Source: Lachnospiraceae bacterium (GTDB lineage Bacteria > Bacillota > Clostridia > Lachnospirales > Lachnospiraceae). From it: 64,000 nucleotides of DNA. The DNA lies in NCBI GenBank assembly GCA_017428105.1, contig JAFRRM010000017.1, positions 19,391-83,390 of the forward strand, in the 5' to 3' direction. The notes beneath the pieces were generated by a model. It had not been told where the DNA came from and did no database searches. It saw only the letters and a list, made by a program, of their open reading frames with translations. Both the position numbers and the translations under genes were made by a program. This document shows, piece by piece, positions 8,253 through 16,401 of this stretch; position 1 is the stretch's first letter, and every line of letters begins with the position of its first letter.

Positions 8253-10259
8253 TTATTTTTTCTTCCGGCTGGCCGGCACGCCTTCGATCCCGGCGATCCC
8301 CCGGAACAGCTCCGCGAATGCGCTGTCCTCGCGGTAAAAGACCGGGACCCGTCCAAGCGGCGCCTGTGCGGTAAAGGACAGCGGCCCGTAATGCACCTTC
8401 CCGTTCCACAGACCGACCCATTTGCCCTCAGGCAGACGCACACGGCGCGTCGTCTTCCCCTCGTCGATCACCGGGCAGACGAAAAGGTCGTCCCCGAGGA
8501 AATAGGCGTAGGGGTCCTTGCCCGCCTTGAAGCTGCCGGCTTCCCAGAAGTCGGGGCGCATGGCCGGGATGCCTTCTTTCGCATCGGCGAGCAGCTTTTT
8601 CAGATAAGGGGCGAGCGCGGCGTGGACCTTCGACAGCATCACGGTATAGGGGATGACCTCGATGTCATAGGGCTGCGCGTTCACCCAGGGGCGGATCGCC
8701 TCGTGGCTGCGCATCATCGGGCTGAAGGTCCCCATTTCCATCCAGCGGATGAAGAGCTCGGCGTCGCGCCTGAGCTTGCCGAAGGAGAAAAAGCCGCCGA
8801 TGTCGGCGTGGACGAGCGGGACGCCCGAAAAGGCGAGCGAGAAGCTGGCCGGCATCACGCAGGGCATGCCGTAATCCTTCGTGCGGTCGGTGTGCTGGTC
8901 GCCGTTCCAGAGGATCGGCGCGTATTCCGCGATGCCGAGATACCCGGAGCGCGAGAAGAACATTTCGTCACCCGTGCCGAACTCCTCGATAGCTTCGCGG
9001 TTGACCTTCGCCCACAGGACCGGCCAGACGTTGTGGAGCTTCGCGGGGTCGCCGTCATGCAGCACGCAGTCGGTCGGGAGGTACTCGCCGAAGTCGGCCA
9101 TCCAGCCGGAAATGCCGAGGGCGAGTATGTTGTCGCGGATCAGGGTCTCCTTGATGTATTTCACGACTTCGGGGTCGGTCAGGTCCAGCATGCCCGCGTC
9201 GAAGGTCGTCGATTTGATGTGATAAATGCTGCCGTCCGTGCGGCGGATGAGGTACCCTTTCTCGGCGCATTCCTCGTAGAGGCGGCCGCCCTTCACGAGG
9301 TAGGGATTGATGTAGGCAAGGAAGCGGATGCCGCGTTCTTTCAGCTTCGCGACGGCTTCCTTCAGGCCGGGATAAAGCGTCTCGCTTGCCTCCCAGTTCC
9401 ACCAGACCTGCTTGCCCATGACCGTGCGGTTCTCGCCGCACCAGTCCTGGCACCAGACGCCGGCGATCTTCGCGCCGTCATCCTGCAGCTCGAAGGCCGT
9501 GGAAACGACCTGTTCGGTGCCGCCCTGGATGCCCACGATCATGCCGTCGAGGCACCAGTCTGGCAGGTACTGCCGCACCGGATGGATCCGGGCGAGGCGC
9601 TTTGCCTGCTCACGAAAACTCTCCGCCTGCGAGAGGATGATCGCCTCCGGGCACGCGTCAAAACCGAAGCGGTAGCCTTCCTTCTCCAGATAACTCGTGC
9701 CGTCGGCCGGGGTCTCAAAGAGGACCATCAGGCCGCCGTCGGTCACGAAGACGGGCATCGGCGCGTAACTGCCGATCTCCTGGTGTTCTTTTTCACGGTA
9801 GAACGCGCGCGGCAGGACGGCCTTTTCGATGACGGTCTTCGCCTTGATGTGCTCGGAGACGAAATTGACGACGTCTTCGCCCGCGAGGTTGACCTTGCGG
9901 TACTGCTCGCCGCCGCCGAACACGGCTTCCTTTTCCCGGGCGGGCAGGGCAAATTCATAGCCCCAGCCCTCTTCGCCTTCGGGAGTCATCCGGAGCACGC
10001 CCTCTTCGGTTTCTTCGAGGGTGAGTTTCAGGCTGTGCCCGTAGGCCGAGAAGATGAGGGCTTCGCCCTCCTGCGCGAGGTCGGTGAGGGGGATGTTCTC
10101 CTCCTTCACGACTTTTTCCTTCACGGTCCCGCGGTTGGCGCTGTATTTCTTTTCCTGCCGGACCGCGGTCACGAAGGGCTTCTCGGGGCTGTGGAGGACG
10201 AGCTCCCGCCCCGAAAGAGTGACGGTCCAGACGGCGTTTATGATCTCAGACTTGAACAT
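8253..10259 (-). CDS. GH31 sulfoquinovosidase (YihQ-like)
   Basis: A 668-residue GH31 enzyme that aligns along its length with E. coli YihQ, which releases sulfoquinovose from its glycosides. Shared landmarks are GIQGGTE (Q245), QDW (Q271), the nucleophile region SGWMADFGEYLPTD (D389), acid/base D454 in WNGDQHTD, and Y552 in APYLKK. The sulfonate-binding Trp is kept (W287), but the Arg three residues before it in YihQ is Gln (GKQVWWNW, Q284). The recognition set is therefore Q-Q-Q-W-Y where QQRWY is expected. Start ATG 10259 has AAGGAG upstream. It lies between the sugar isomerase and GPH transporter genes. The exact glycoside is uncertain because of the Arg change. Confidence 0.85.
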   Translation of the reverse strand: MFKSEIINAVWTVTLSGRELVLHSPEKPFVTAVRQEKKYSANRGTVKEKVVKEENIPLTDLAQEGEALIFSAYGHSLKLTLEETEEGVLRMTPEGEEGWGYEFALPAREKEAVFGGGEQYRKVNLAGEDVVNFVSEHIKAKTVIEKAVLPRAFYREKEHQEIGSYAPMPVFVTDGGLMVLFETPADGTSYLEKEGYRFGFDACPEAIILSQAESFREQAKRLARIHPVRQYLPDWCLDGMIVGIQGGTEQVVSTAFELQDDGAKIAGVWCQDWCGENRTVMGKQVWWNWEASETLYPGLKEAVAKLKERGIRFLAYINPYLVKGGRLYEECAEKGYLIRRTDGSIYHIKSTTFDAGMLDLTDPEVVKYIKETLIRDNILALGISGWMADFGEYLPTDCVLHDGDPAKLHNVWPVLWAKVNREAIEEFGTGDEMFFSRSGYLGIAEYAPILWNGDQHTDRTKDYGMPCVMPASFSLAFSGVPLVHADIGGFFSFGKLRRDAELFIRWMEMGTFSPMMRSHEAIRPWVNAQPYDIEVIPYTVMLSKVHAALAPYLKKLLADAKEGIPAMRPDFWEAGSFKAGKDPYAYFLGDDLFVCPVIDEGKTTRRVRLPEGKWVGLWNGKVHYGPLSFTAQAPLGRVPVFYREDSAFAELFRGIAGIEGVPASRKKK

Positions 10260-10261
10260 TC

Positions 10262-10336
10262 CTTCTCCTTTTTCGGCGGGTGCGAGCCACCCTCACCCGG
10301 CCCTTCGGGCCACCCTCTCCCGCTTCCGGGAGAAGG
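10262..10336. repeat. REP-like palindromic intergenic unit
   Basis: Contains CGGCCCTTCGGGCC and CTCCCGCTTCCGGGAG hairpins with CCCTC blocks. This repeat style is common in many genomes and fills the gap between the isomerase and glycosidase genes. Confidence 0.5.
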
Positions 10337-10338
10337 TT

Positions 10339-11766
10339 TTAATACTCGTAAACTTTAAACCCGTACAGCCCGGCGAGGGCTTTGAGGGTCTCGGCGTGAC
10401 GGCCGCGGATCACGGCAAAATGAGGTTCGAAGCCGGTGGCGACGCTGTCTTCCACGAGTTTCCGGCTGTCCGCGTCCGTCCGGACGACGAGCGAAGTGCC
10501 GATGAACTGCTTCGGTTTATCAAGGGCGCAGCCTTCTGCAATAAAGAAGCGGAAGGTCCCGTCCGGCTCGCGGCCGATGCGGAAGATCGTTGCATCCGGG
10601 AAGGCTTCGCAGCCGAAATCCATCGCCGGCCCGATCTTCCGGTTCGGATGCACGCCCACCGCGGCGCCGGTATCTTTCCGCGCCAGCGAGCAGGCGGCCA
10701 TGCCGCAGTGCCAGAAGGTCAGGGTATTTTCGGTCTCGTCAAGCGCCACCGGGTCGCCGAAAAAGACGGCTTCGCCCGAAAGTTCCCGGCCGATCCACAT
10801 GGAGAGCGCCCCGTAAAGATCCGCCTCGCAGGCCGCTGCAACATTCTCGTCGTTCAGGAGCGAAAGCACCGTGCAGACGGGCGTCCCGAACTCGGTGAAC
10901 AGGTCCGGCCAGCAGCGGGAAGCGAGCGCGCCGATTCCGTTTTCGCGGACAAATTCCGTATAGGCCTTGTACAGGCGGGCATGGTCCAGGCGGTTCTTCT
11001 CCGGCGTTTTGTCGAGGCCGCAGGTCACGGCTTCGCTGCGCGCGAGGTATTCCGCGCACTCTTCGTCGGTATAGGTCTTCGCTTTATTGATCAGCTCGCG
11101 GACTTCTATCGAGACCAGCTCCGCGCCGAAATTGTACATCATCTCAGCATCCAGCGCGCGGCCGAAGCCGAAGCCCTGGGGCGTATGGCCGACCGCCGCG
11201 ATCTTCAGGCTGCGCATTTTCTCCCGGATCCGGACCGCCTCGGCCTCCGCCGGGCTTAGTTCTGCCGTGTTTTCTCCGGCCGGCGCAGCGTTCCCGTCTT
11301 TCACGGCGGCAGCTTTGGCCGCCGCCTTCATCGCCGCCAGGATCGCCTCACGGACATTTTCCTCCTCGGGCGCGCCGAAGACATAGGAAAACGGCCGGTT
11401 GCCGAAGTTTCGGAGCGTGTGCGCCGCCGAATAGGCGCCGGTCAGCGAATTGAGTTTCAGCCGCCCGCCGTCTCCCGCCGGCTCGCGCAGGGTCCAGAGA
11501 AGGACCGGGCCGTCATAACGGCGCAGGACCTCCGCCATGTAGGCGCCGTTCGCAAAGGTGAGGTCCTGGAAAATGACCAGCCCGGGCCGAAGCGGCGCAA
11601 GAAAGTCCCGAAGCGCCTCCACCGAAAGCAGGGGCTTTTCCGGGACGACAACATCTCCGTCAAAGCTTTTCAGGAGCCTTGCGGAGCGCGCAAACTGATC
11701 GGCCGCCGTCTCCATGTGAAAGGTTCCGACGCCGACCGGCAGATATACAGTGATAAACGATTCCAT
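10339..11766 (-). CDS. L-fucose/arabinose-isomerase-family sugar isomerase, probable sulfoquinovose isomerase
   Basis: A 475-residue protein of the L-fucose/D-arabinose isomerase superfamily. Visible are a metal-dependent fold, FGAELVSIEVRELI mid-protein, CWPDLFTEFGTPVC, and a C-terminal fucose-isomerase-like barrel. Firmicute sulfoglycolysis loci use an isomerase of this broad type to convert sulfoquinovose to 6-deoxy-6-sulfofructose, and here it is co-directional with a YihQ-like glycosidase and a GPH transporter. An insert rich in Ala/Lys/Glu lies around residues 165-195. The ATG at 11766 (GGAGG upstream) is preferred over the in-frame ATG at 11799, which lies in the promoter -10 region. 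If the locus is not sulfoglycolytic, it would be an aldose isomerase of unknown substrate. Confidence 0.75.
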   Translation of the reverse strand: MESFITVYLPVGVGTFHMETAADQFARSARLLKSFDGDVVVPEKPLLSVEALRDFLAPLRPGLVIFQDLTFANGAYMAEVLRRYDGPVLLWTLREPAGDGGRLKLNSLTGAYSAAHTLRNFGNRPFSYVFGAPEEENVREAILAAMKAAAKAAAVKDGNAAPAGENTAELSPAEAEAVRIREKMRSLKIAAVGHTPQGFGFGRALDAEMMYNFGAELVSIEVRELINKAKTYTDEECAEYLARSEAVTCGLDKTPEKNRLDHARLYKAYTEFVRENGIGALASRCWPDLFTEFGTPVCTVLSLLNDENVAAACEADLYGALSMWIGRELSGEAVFFGDPVALDETENTLTFWHCGMAACSLARKDTGAAVGVHPNRKIGPAMDFGCEAFPDATIFRIGREPDGTFRFFIAEGCALDKPKQFIGTSLVVRTDADSRKLVEDSVATGFEPHFAVIRGRHAETLKALAGLYGFKVYEY

Positions 11767-11798
11767 GGCACCTCCGGTGCTTTCGTGAATTCTCTTCA

Positions 11799-11827
11799 AT
11801 TCTATGTGTGATCGGGCTTTATGTCAA
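11799..11827 (-). promoter_or_regulatory. Promoter of the isomerase-glycosidase-transporter arm
   Basis: TTGACA (11822-11827), a 17-base spacer, then TAGAAT (11799-11804) on the minus strand. The -35 box lies inside the last codons of the upstream DUF5131 gene, so the two are separate transcription units despite being only about 50 bases apart. Confidence 0.8.
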
Positions 11828-12940
11828 GGACGAGCGCCGCATTTCCCCTTCGATCCAGTCCGTAATGACCTCCGTGACGTAAGCCTGCTCCTGCTCCGTC
11901 AGGACCTTGCCCGCGGGGATGTGATGCCATTTCTCCAGGCAGGCCCGGCAGCAGCAGGCCGTCGCATGCTGGGCGATGAAGACCGGATGCCCCTTCATGG
12001 GCGTCTGCTTTCCGTCATTGTCGGGATTTTCCGGCGCCAGGCGCTTCGCAACGATCTCGGCGGCGTGGCGGCGGACGGTGTCCATGCCCTTCTCCGTGAT
12101 GTAATTCCTGTCCTCATCGCTTAAGTGAAAGCGGCTCCGAAAGACCGAGTGCCCGAGAACTTCCTGCAGCGCTTCCCGCGCCGGCAGGCGGTAGACGACG
12201 GCTGCGCCGGAATTCTTCCCCGGAGTATAGCTCCAGCCGGACTTTCGTGCCTGGGCAATTTGATCCTTCCGCTCGATATGATAGGTCCGGCCGTCCATGA
12301 CGAAGACCGCGCCCGTCTGCTTGAAGCTAAACGGCACGCCGCAGCGGATGCATTCCCGCCGGGCCTCGCGGACCCATTTGTCCTCGCAGGGCCGCGCCTT
12401 CGGCCCCGACTCGCCCCCGCAGGTCACGTGGCCGATCAGGCCCGACGCGAGGTACTTCTCCATTTCCACGGGACCGAGCATGGGCTCGCAGATCACCTCG
12501 CGGTGCTTCAGCGGCAGGTCCAGCAGGATCGGCAGGCGCAGGTCCGCCCGCGCCTGGTCTTCGCAGGTGCTGCAGACGGTCACGTGGTCCCAGCCCTCGC
12601 CCCAGTCCGGTGGTGCGCATTCCATAAAGCGGCCGATCCGCTTGGTGATGATGAAAAAATGCAGGTCCCGCCGCGTGCGGATCATGTCCCAGCAGTCCTG
12701 CCGCCAGGCATCCGCCTCGTCCAGGAAGAAATCCGAGGTCATGCAGGTGTAAACGACGCCGTCTGCCGCCGTCAGCTTGTATTCCCCCTGCCGGTTCTTT
12801 TTGAGCGGCAGGTCAAAATCGCCCGTCTTTGCCACGACGGACGCATCTTTTCCTATGCTTTCGTCCCGGCGGTAAACGTAGCAGTTTGCGCAGCCGGGAC
12901 TGATCTTATGGCAGCCGTGCCAGGGATTCCAAACGGACAT
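11819..12940 (-). CDS. DUF5131 (phage Gp37/Gp68-like) fused to DUF4186
   Basis: A 373-residue two-domain protein. Residues 1 to about 245 are DUF5131, a radical-SAM-related family: WNPWHGCHKISPGCANCYVYRRD at the start, ITKRIGRF, and CGGESGPKARPC. Residues about 260-373 match DUF4186, with the conserved NDGKQTPMKGHPVFIAQ and a cysteine run CCCRACLEKWH. The two are usually separate genes. The first cluster (C..C) could bind an Fe-S centre and the second a metal. The start is ATG 12940, which opens directly with the conserved SVWNPWHGC. Function unknown. It lies between the two sulfosugar arms with no evident link. Confidence 0.75.
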   Translation of the reverse strand: MSVWNPWHGCHKISPGCANCYVYRRDESIGKDASVVAKTGDFDLPLKKNRQGEYKLTAADGVVYTCMTSDFFLDEADAWRQDCWDMIRTRRDLHFFIITKRIGRFMECAPPDWGEGWDHVTVCSTCEDQARADLRLPILLDLPLKHREVICEPMLGPVEMEKYLASGLIGHVTCGGESGPKARPCEDKWVREARRECIRCGVPFSFKQTGAVFVMDGRTYHIERKDQIAQARKSGWSYTPGKNSGAAVVYRLPAREALQEVLGHSVFRSRFHLSDEDRNYITEKGMDTVRRHAAEIVAKRLAPENPDNDGKQTPMKGHPVFIAQHATACCCRACLEKWHHIPAGKVLTEQEQAYVTEVITDWIEGEMRRSSLT

Positions 12941-12960
12941 GGTGTGCAGCTCCCGATTTT

Positions 12961-13266
12961 TCAGCGGTTGTATCGGACGCCTGCGGTGATCAGCAGCGCG
13001 AGCCCGGCCGCAAAGGCGACCGCAAAGACGATAAAGGACGATGCCTTTTCTGTACACCACAAAAGGATCGCCGTGACGATCAGCCCGGCGCCCGCGATGA
13101 GCAGACCGATCCCCGACAGGGTACAGAAGGCTTTTTTGTCTTCTTCGCGGATGTTTTCCCGGTGATAATCATGCAGGATATTGATTTTTTCTTTCTTCCA
13201 GAGCAAAACGCCCAGCACCGCGCAGACGATGCCGACAGCCCCAGTCACGATAACGCCGAGGATCAT
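12961..13266 (-). CDS. DUF3784 small membrane protein
   Basis: A 101-residue protein with three hydrophobic helices (about residues 2-22, 50-70, 76-96) and the family block KEKINILHDYHRENI after the first helix. Start ATG 13266 has AAAGGAG upstream and overlaps the stop of the upstream GNAT gene (ATGA). It is part of a three-gene minus-strand run with that GNAT and the kinase. Function unknown. Confidence 0.75.
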   Translation of the reverse strand: MILGVIVTGAVGIVCAVLGVLLWKKEKINILHDYHRENIREEDKKAFCTLSGIGLLIAGAGLIVTAILLWCTEKASSFIVFAVAFAAGLALLITAGVRYNR

Positions 13267-13811
13267 ATTATCTCCTTTCCGGCCGCGTCCGCAAAGTTCC
13301 GGAAATCCTCCGGAACGAGTTCGTAATCGACCGACGACTGCCATGCGCCGAGCTGGTCCCGCCAGGAATCCTTATTGATGCGGAGCTTCCTGAAGCCCAG
13401 CATCTCGTAAACGTGCTGCGCGCGGGTGTTCCGAAGGTTCGTGTCGAGGAGGATCTTCGCACAGCCCCGGTCAAAAAGTTCCCAGATGAGCAGGCTCAGG
13501 ATCACCCGGCCGAGCCCTTTTTCCTGATAAGCCGGTTCGCAGATCTTGATGCCGATCTCGGCGGTGCCGCTGCCCTTGTTCCGATAATTGGTCTCGCCGA
13601 TCAGGCGGCCTTTGTATTCAATGACCAGGCGGCGGACGGTGTCGTCGCTGTCCGTCGCGATCTCTTTTGCGATCTTCTCCGCCGTCGTACCGAGGCCGAG
13701 CGGAAAGCCGGCGTGCGCCATGACGCGGCCGTCGTTCCACCATTTTGCCAGCTGCTCACAGTCGGCCGCCTCCGCATTGCGGATGACGATGTCCTGATGC
13801 CGGATCAGCAT
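13263..13811 (-). CDS. GNAT family N-acetyltransferase (RimJ/RimL-like)
   Basis: 182 residues. The acetyl-CoA motif A region is seen in CEPAYQEKGLGRVILSLLIW, and motif B in NTRAQHVYEMLGF. Start ATG 13811 has GGAGGAG upstream. It overlaps the 3' end of the upstream kinase gene by 7 bases, and its stop overlaps the next start, so the genes are probably translationally coupled. Aminoglycoside or ribosomal-protein-like substrates are possible but cannot be told. Confidence 0.85.
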   Translation of the reverse strand: MLIRHQDIVIRNAEAADCEQLAKWWNDGRVMAHAGFPLGLGTTAEKIAKEIATDSDDTVRRLVIEYKGRLIGETNYRNKGSGTAEIGIKICEPAYQEKGLGRVILSLLIWELFDRGCAKILLDTNLRNTRAQHVYEMLGFRKLRINKDSWRDQLGAWQSSVDYELVPEDFRNFADAAGKEII

Positions 13812-14314
13812 GTTAACTCCTCCAGCCACGCGTCCGCTGCAGCCCGCGACGTGAAAGTGATGACCCGCTTCTTCGGGTATTTGTCAAACAGCGCGAGCAG
13901 CTTCGGGCGCTTCGTTTTACGGTGGCTGCGGACCATTTCCACGAGTTCGGGATCAAGTTCCTGCTCGGTCCAGGGGATGTCCGTGCGCGTCTTCCCGACC
14001 CGCTCCGTGATCCCGGCCATGCATTCTTCCTCATCAAGATCGAGGAGAATGACCGTATCGCAGGCAGCGATGCGCGGCTCATAGGTCCGGCTGTAGTCGC
14101 CGTCGATGATCCATTTCTCGCCCTGCAGGATCTCCGCGAGGCGCAGGTCGAATTCCTCCCGGCTGATGTGCGTCCGGTCCGCCTTCCACCAGATGTTGTC
14201 CAGATGGATGAGGGGCAGGCCCGTGCGCGCCGCGAGTTTCTTCGCAAAAGTGCTCTTGCCGCTCCCCGAGCAGCCGAGAACCAGGATCCTGTTTTCCGTC
14301 AATACGTTTGCCAT
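13805..14314 (-). CDS. FlaR-like P-loop kinase (topology-modulation/adenylate-kinase-like)
   Basis: 169 residues with Walker A GCSGSGKST near residue 14 and the family block LPLIHLDNIWWKADRTHISREEF, typical of the small AAA_17-like kinases named DNA topology modulation protein FlaR. A TATAAT at 14323-14328 on the minus strand lies only 8 bases before the ATG and no ribosome binding site is seen, so the message may be almost leaderless. First gene of a three-gene operon with the GNAT and DUF3784 proteins. Substrate unknown. Confidence 0.8.
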   Translation of the reverse strand: MANVLTENRILVLGCSGSGKSTFAKKLAARTGLPLIHLDNIWWKADRTHISREEFDLRLAEILQGEKWIIDGDYSRTYEPRIAACDTVILLDLDEEECMAGITERVGKTRTDIPWTEQELDPELVEMVRSHRKTKRPKLLALFDKYPKKRVITFTSRAAADAWLEELTC

Positions 14315-14399
14315 AATGAAATATTATACCAGTTAGGGAGAAAGATTGCCAGCGGAAATCGGGACGGAAACACCCGGTCTCAGGCGCGCTCTTACCGCC

Positions 14400-14427
14400 T
14401 TGACTTTCCCGCCGCCTGTGCTACACT
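14400..14427 (+). promoter_or_regulatory. Promoter of the transketolase arm
   Basis: TTGACT (14400-14405), a 16-base spacer and TACACT (14422-14427), about 30 bases before the first transketolase ATG. Confidence 0.7.
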
Positions 14428-14456
14428 TGAGGCGCATCAATTCATCCGGAGGCGAC

Positions 14457-15359
14457 ATGTTGAACGCATCTCTCAAAGAGCACTGTCTGGACATCCGCTG
14501 CGACACCATCCGTGCCATCGGGCACCTCGGCGTCGGACACATCGGCGGCTGTCTTTCCGTCATCGAACTCCTCACCGTCTTATATTTTGAAGCCATGAAC
14601 ATCGATCCCGCGCAGCCGAAAATGCCCGGCCGCGACCGTTTCATCTGCTCGAAGGGGCACGCCGGCCCAGCCGTCTACGCCGCGCTCGCGAACCGCGGCT
14701 TTTTCCCGAAGGAAATGCTGCTCACCCTGAACCGGGGTGGGACCGACCTGCCTTCGCACTGCGACATGAACCGCACCCCCGGCGTCGACATGACCACCGG
14801 CTCGCTCGGGCAGGGCTTTTCCTGCGCGGTCGGCGCGGCCCTCGGCTCCAAGCTGGAGGGCGACGGAGCCGTCATTTATACCCTGATCGGCGACGGCGAG
14901 AGCCAGGAGGGCCAGATCTGGGAGGCGGCCATGTTTGCGGCGGCGAAAAAGCTGGACAATCTGATCGCCTTTACCGATTACAACAAGCTGCAGATCGACG
15001 ATACGGTCGAGAAGGTAAATGACATCGCGCCGCTCGCTGCCAAGTGGCACGCCTTCGGCTGGAACGTCGTGGAGGTGGAAAACGGCAATGACCTGGATGC
15101 TGTCCTGAACGCCGTCGGGACCGCGCTTTCGATGAGGGGCGAGGGCAGTCCGACCATGGTCATCCTGCATACGAAGAAGGGCTGCGGCGTGCCTGAGGTC
15201 GAAGCGATGGGCGCCGGCAACCACAACTGTCCCTTCAGTGAGGCGCAGGCCGAGGCTGCGATCCGTGCCCTGCGCGAAGCCTTTGCCGCCGAGACGGCCG
15301 CCCGCCCCGGGGATGAGGAAGACGAAGACGACGGCCCTGCCGCCGGAAAGGAGGACTGA
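14457..15359 (+). CDS. sqwG: Transketolase N-terminal (TPP-binding) subunit, SqwG-like
   Basis: A 300-residue split transketolase subunit 1. The TPP motif begins GDGESQEGQIWEAA and ends with FTDYNKLQIDD (about residues 145-185); MTTGSLGQGFS and CSKGHAGPAVYAAL are typical. The ATG at 14457 is chosen for the TCCGGAGG just upstream; a longer frame from 14346 would overlap the promoter. The gene is followed 3 bases later by subunit 2. With the RpiB-like isomerase and Fe-type dehydrogenase downstream, this fits the sulfo-TK pathway, where the enzyme moves two-carbon units from 6-deoxy-6-sulfofructose and then from 4-deoxy-4-sulfoerythrulose to glyceraldehyde 3-phosphate. The sulfosugar role is inferred; transketolase identity is firm. 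The tail is unusually acidic (DEEDEDDG). Confidence 0.85.
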   Translation: MLNASLKEHCLDIRCDTIRAIGHLGVGHIGGCLSVIELLTVLYFEAMNIDPAQPKMPGRDRFICSKGHAGPAVYAALANRGFFPKEMLLTLNRGGTDLPSHCDMNRTPGVDMTTGSLGQGFSCAVGAALGSKLEGDGAVIYTLIGDGESQEGQIWEAAMFAAAKKLDNLIAFTDYNKLQIDDTVEKVNDIAPLAAKWHAFGWNVVEVENGNDLDAVLNAVGTALSMRGEGSPTMVILHTKKGCGVPEVEAMGAGNHNCPFSEAQAEAAIRALREAFAAETAARPGDEEDEDDGPAAGKED

Positions 15360-15362
15360 GCC

Positions 15363-16286
15363 ATGGAAATGAGAGCAGCTTATGCCGAATGCCTGGCGAA
15401 AATGATGGCGGAGGACCGCCATGTGGTCGTCCTTGATGCGGACCTGGCCAAGGCCAGCGGGACCCGGAGCCTTTACGAACGCTTCCCGAAACAGATGTTT
15501 GACTGCGGCGTCGCCGAGCAGAACATGGCTTCCATCGCCGCCGGGCTGGCGAGCTACGGCTTCACGCCCTGGATCGAGAGCTTCACGCCCTTCGCGACCC
15601 GCCGCATCTGCGACCAGATCGCCATTTCGATCGCCTACGCGGGCATGAACGTCAAGATCGTCGGCACCGACCCGGGCATTTCCGCCGAACTAAACGGCGG
15701 GACCCACATGAGCATGGAGGACATCGGCGTGGTCCGGTCCATCCCGGGGATGGTGATCGTGGAGCCGGCGGACGAGATCCAGCTGCGCGCCGCGATGCCG
15801 GTCATCCAGGCCTACAAGGGGCCGCTGTACCTGCGCCTTTTCCGCAAGGAGACCGCGCCGGTCTTTCAGGAAGGCTACGAATTCGACCTGATGAAGGCGG
15901 ACCTCCTGCGCGAGGGAAAAGACCTCTCGATCTTCGTTTCGGGCCTGCCGACTGCGGATACGCTCGAAGCCGCGAAGGCCCTGGCGGAGGAAGGAATCGA
16001 AGCCGAGGTCATCAATGTCCATACCATCAAACCCATCGACCGGGAGACCGTCATCCGCTCGGCGCGCAAGACCGGCTGCGTCCTGACCGTCGAGAACCAC
16101 AATATCATCGGCGGCCTGCACAGCGCCGTCGTCGAAGCCCTCGCTGCGGAGCGCATTCCCGCCTTCGCCCTGGGCATTCCGGACCGCTTCGGCGAGGTCG
16201 GCATGCTCCCGTACCTAAAAAAGGTGATGGGGCTCACGCCGGAAAACATCGTCCGCCGCGCGAAAGCCGCGCTCGAAGCGAAGTAA
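15363..16286 (+). CDS. sqwH: Transketolase C-terminal (PYR plus C) subunit, SqwH-like
   Basis: 307 residues. It carries the pyrimidine-domain glutamate in DCGVAEQNMASIAAGLA (about residues 45-60), the GGTHMSMEDIGVVRSIPGM substrate/TPP loop and a C-terminal regulatory domain. It completes the heterodimeric transketolase with the gene ending 3 bases upstream (AAAGGAGG before ATG 15363). In the sulfo-TK model it makes xylulose 5-phosphate plus 4-deoxy-4-sulfoerythrose, then xylulose 5-phosphate plus sulfoacetaldehyde. Alternatively it is an ordinary split transketolase recruited to another sugar pathway. Confidence 0.85.
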   Translation: MEMRAAYAECLAKMMAEDRHVVVLDADLAKASGTRSLYERFPKQMFDCGVAEQNMASIAAGLASYGFTPWIESFTPFATRRICDQIAISIAYAGMNVKIVGTDPGISAELNGGTHMSMEDIGVVRSIPGMVIVEPADEIQLRAAMPVIQAYKGPLYLRLFRKETAPVFQEGYEFDLMKADLLREGKDLSIFVSGLPTADTLEAAKALAEEGIEAEVINVHTIKPIDRETVIRSARKTGCVLTVENHNIIGGLHSAVVEALAAERIPAFALGIPDRFGEVGMLPYLKKVMGLTPENIVRRAKAALEAK

Positions 16287-16287
16287 G

Positions 16288-16335
16288 GCAGGAAGATCCT
16301 TCGCTTGCACCCTGCGGGTGCTGCGCTCAGGATGA
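16288..16335 (-). repeat. Inverted copy of the TCATCCTGAGCG repeat
   Basis: Reverse complement of the unit at 8221-8250, with an 18-base CACCCGCAGGGTG-type insertion in the middle. It separates the transketolase pair from the isomerase/dehydrogenase pair. Confidence 0.7.
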
Positions 16336-16401
16336 CAGCGCCCCTCATATACTTTCGGTAAACACCGCATTTACTAATTGTTAATACAAGGGAGAATTAT
16401 C

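Noticed and set aside
8391..10358. 655-codon plus-strand frame
   Set aside because: Antisense to the GH31 gene, whose catalytic motifs are unambiguous.
14346..14456. Longer transketolase start at 14346
   Set aside because: This part contains the TTGACT/TACACT promoter, and GGAGG lies before ATG 14457.
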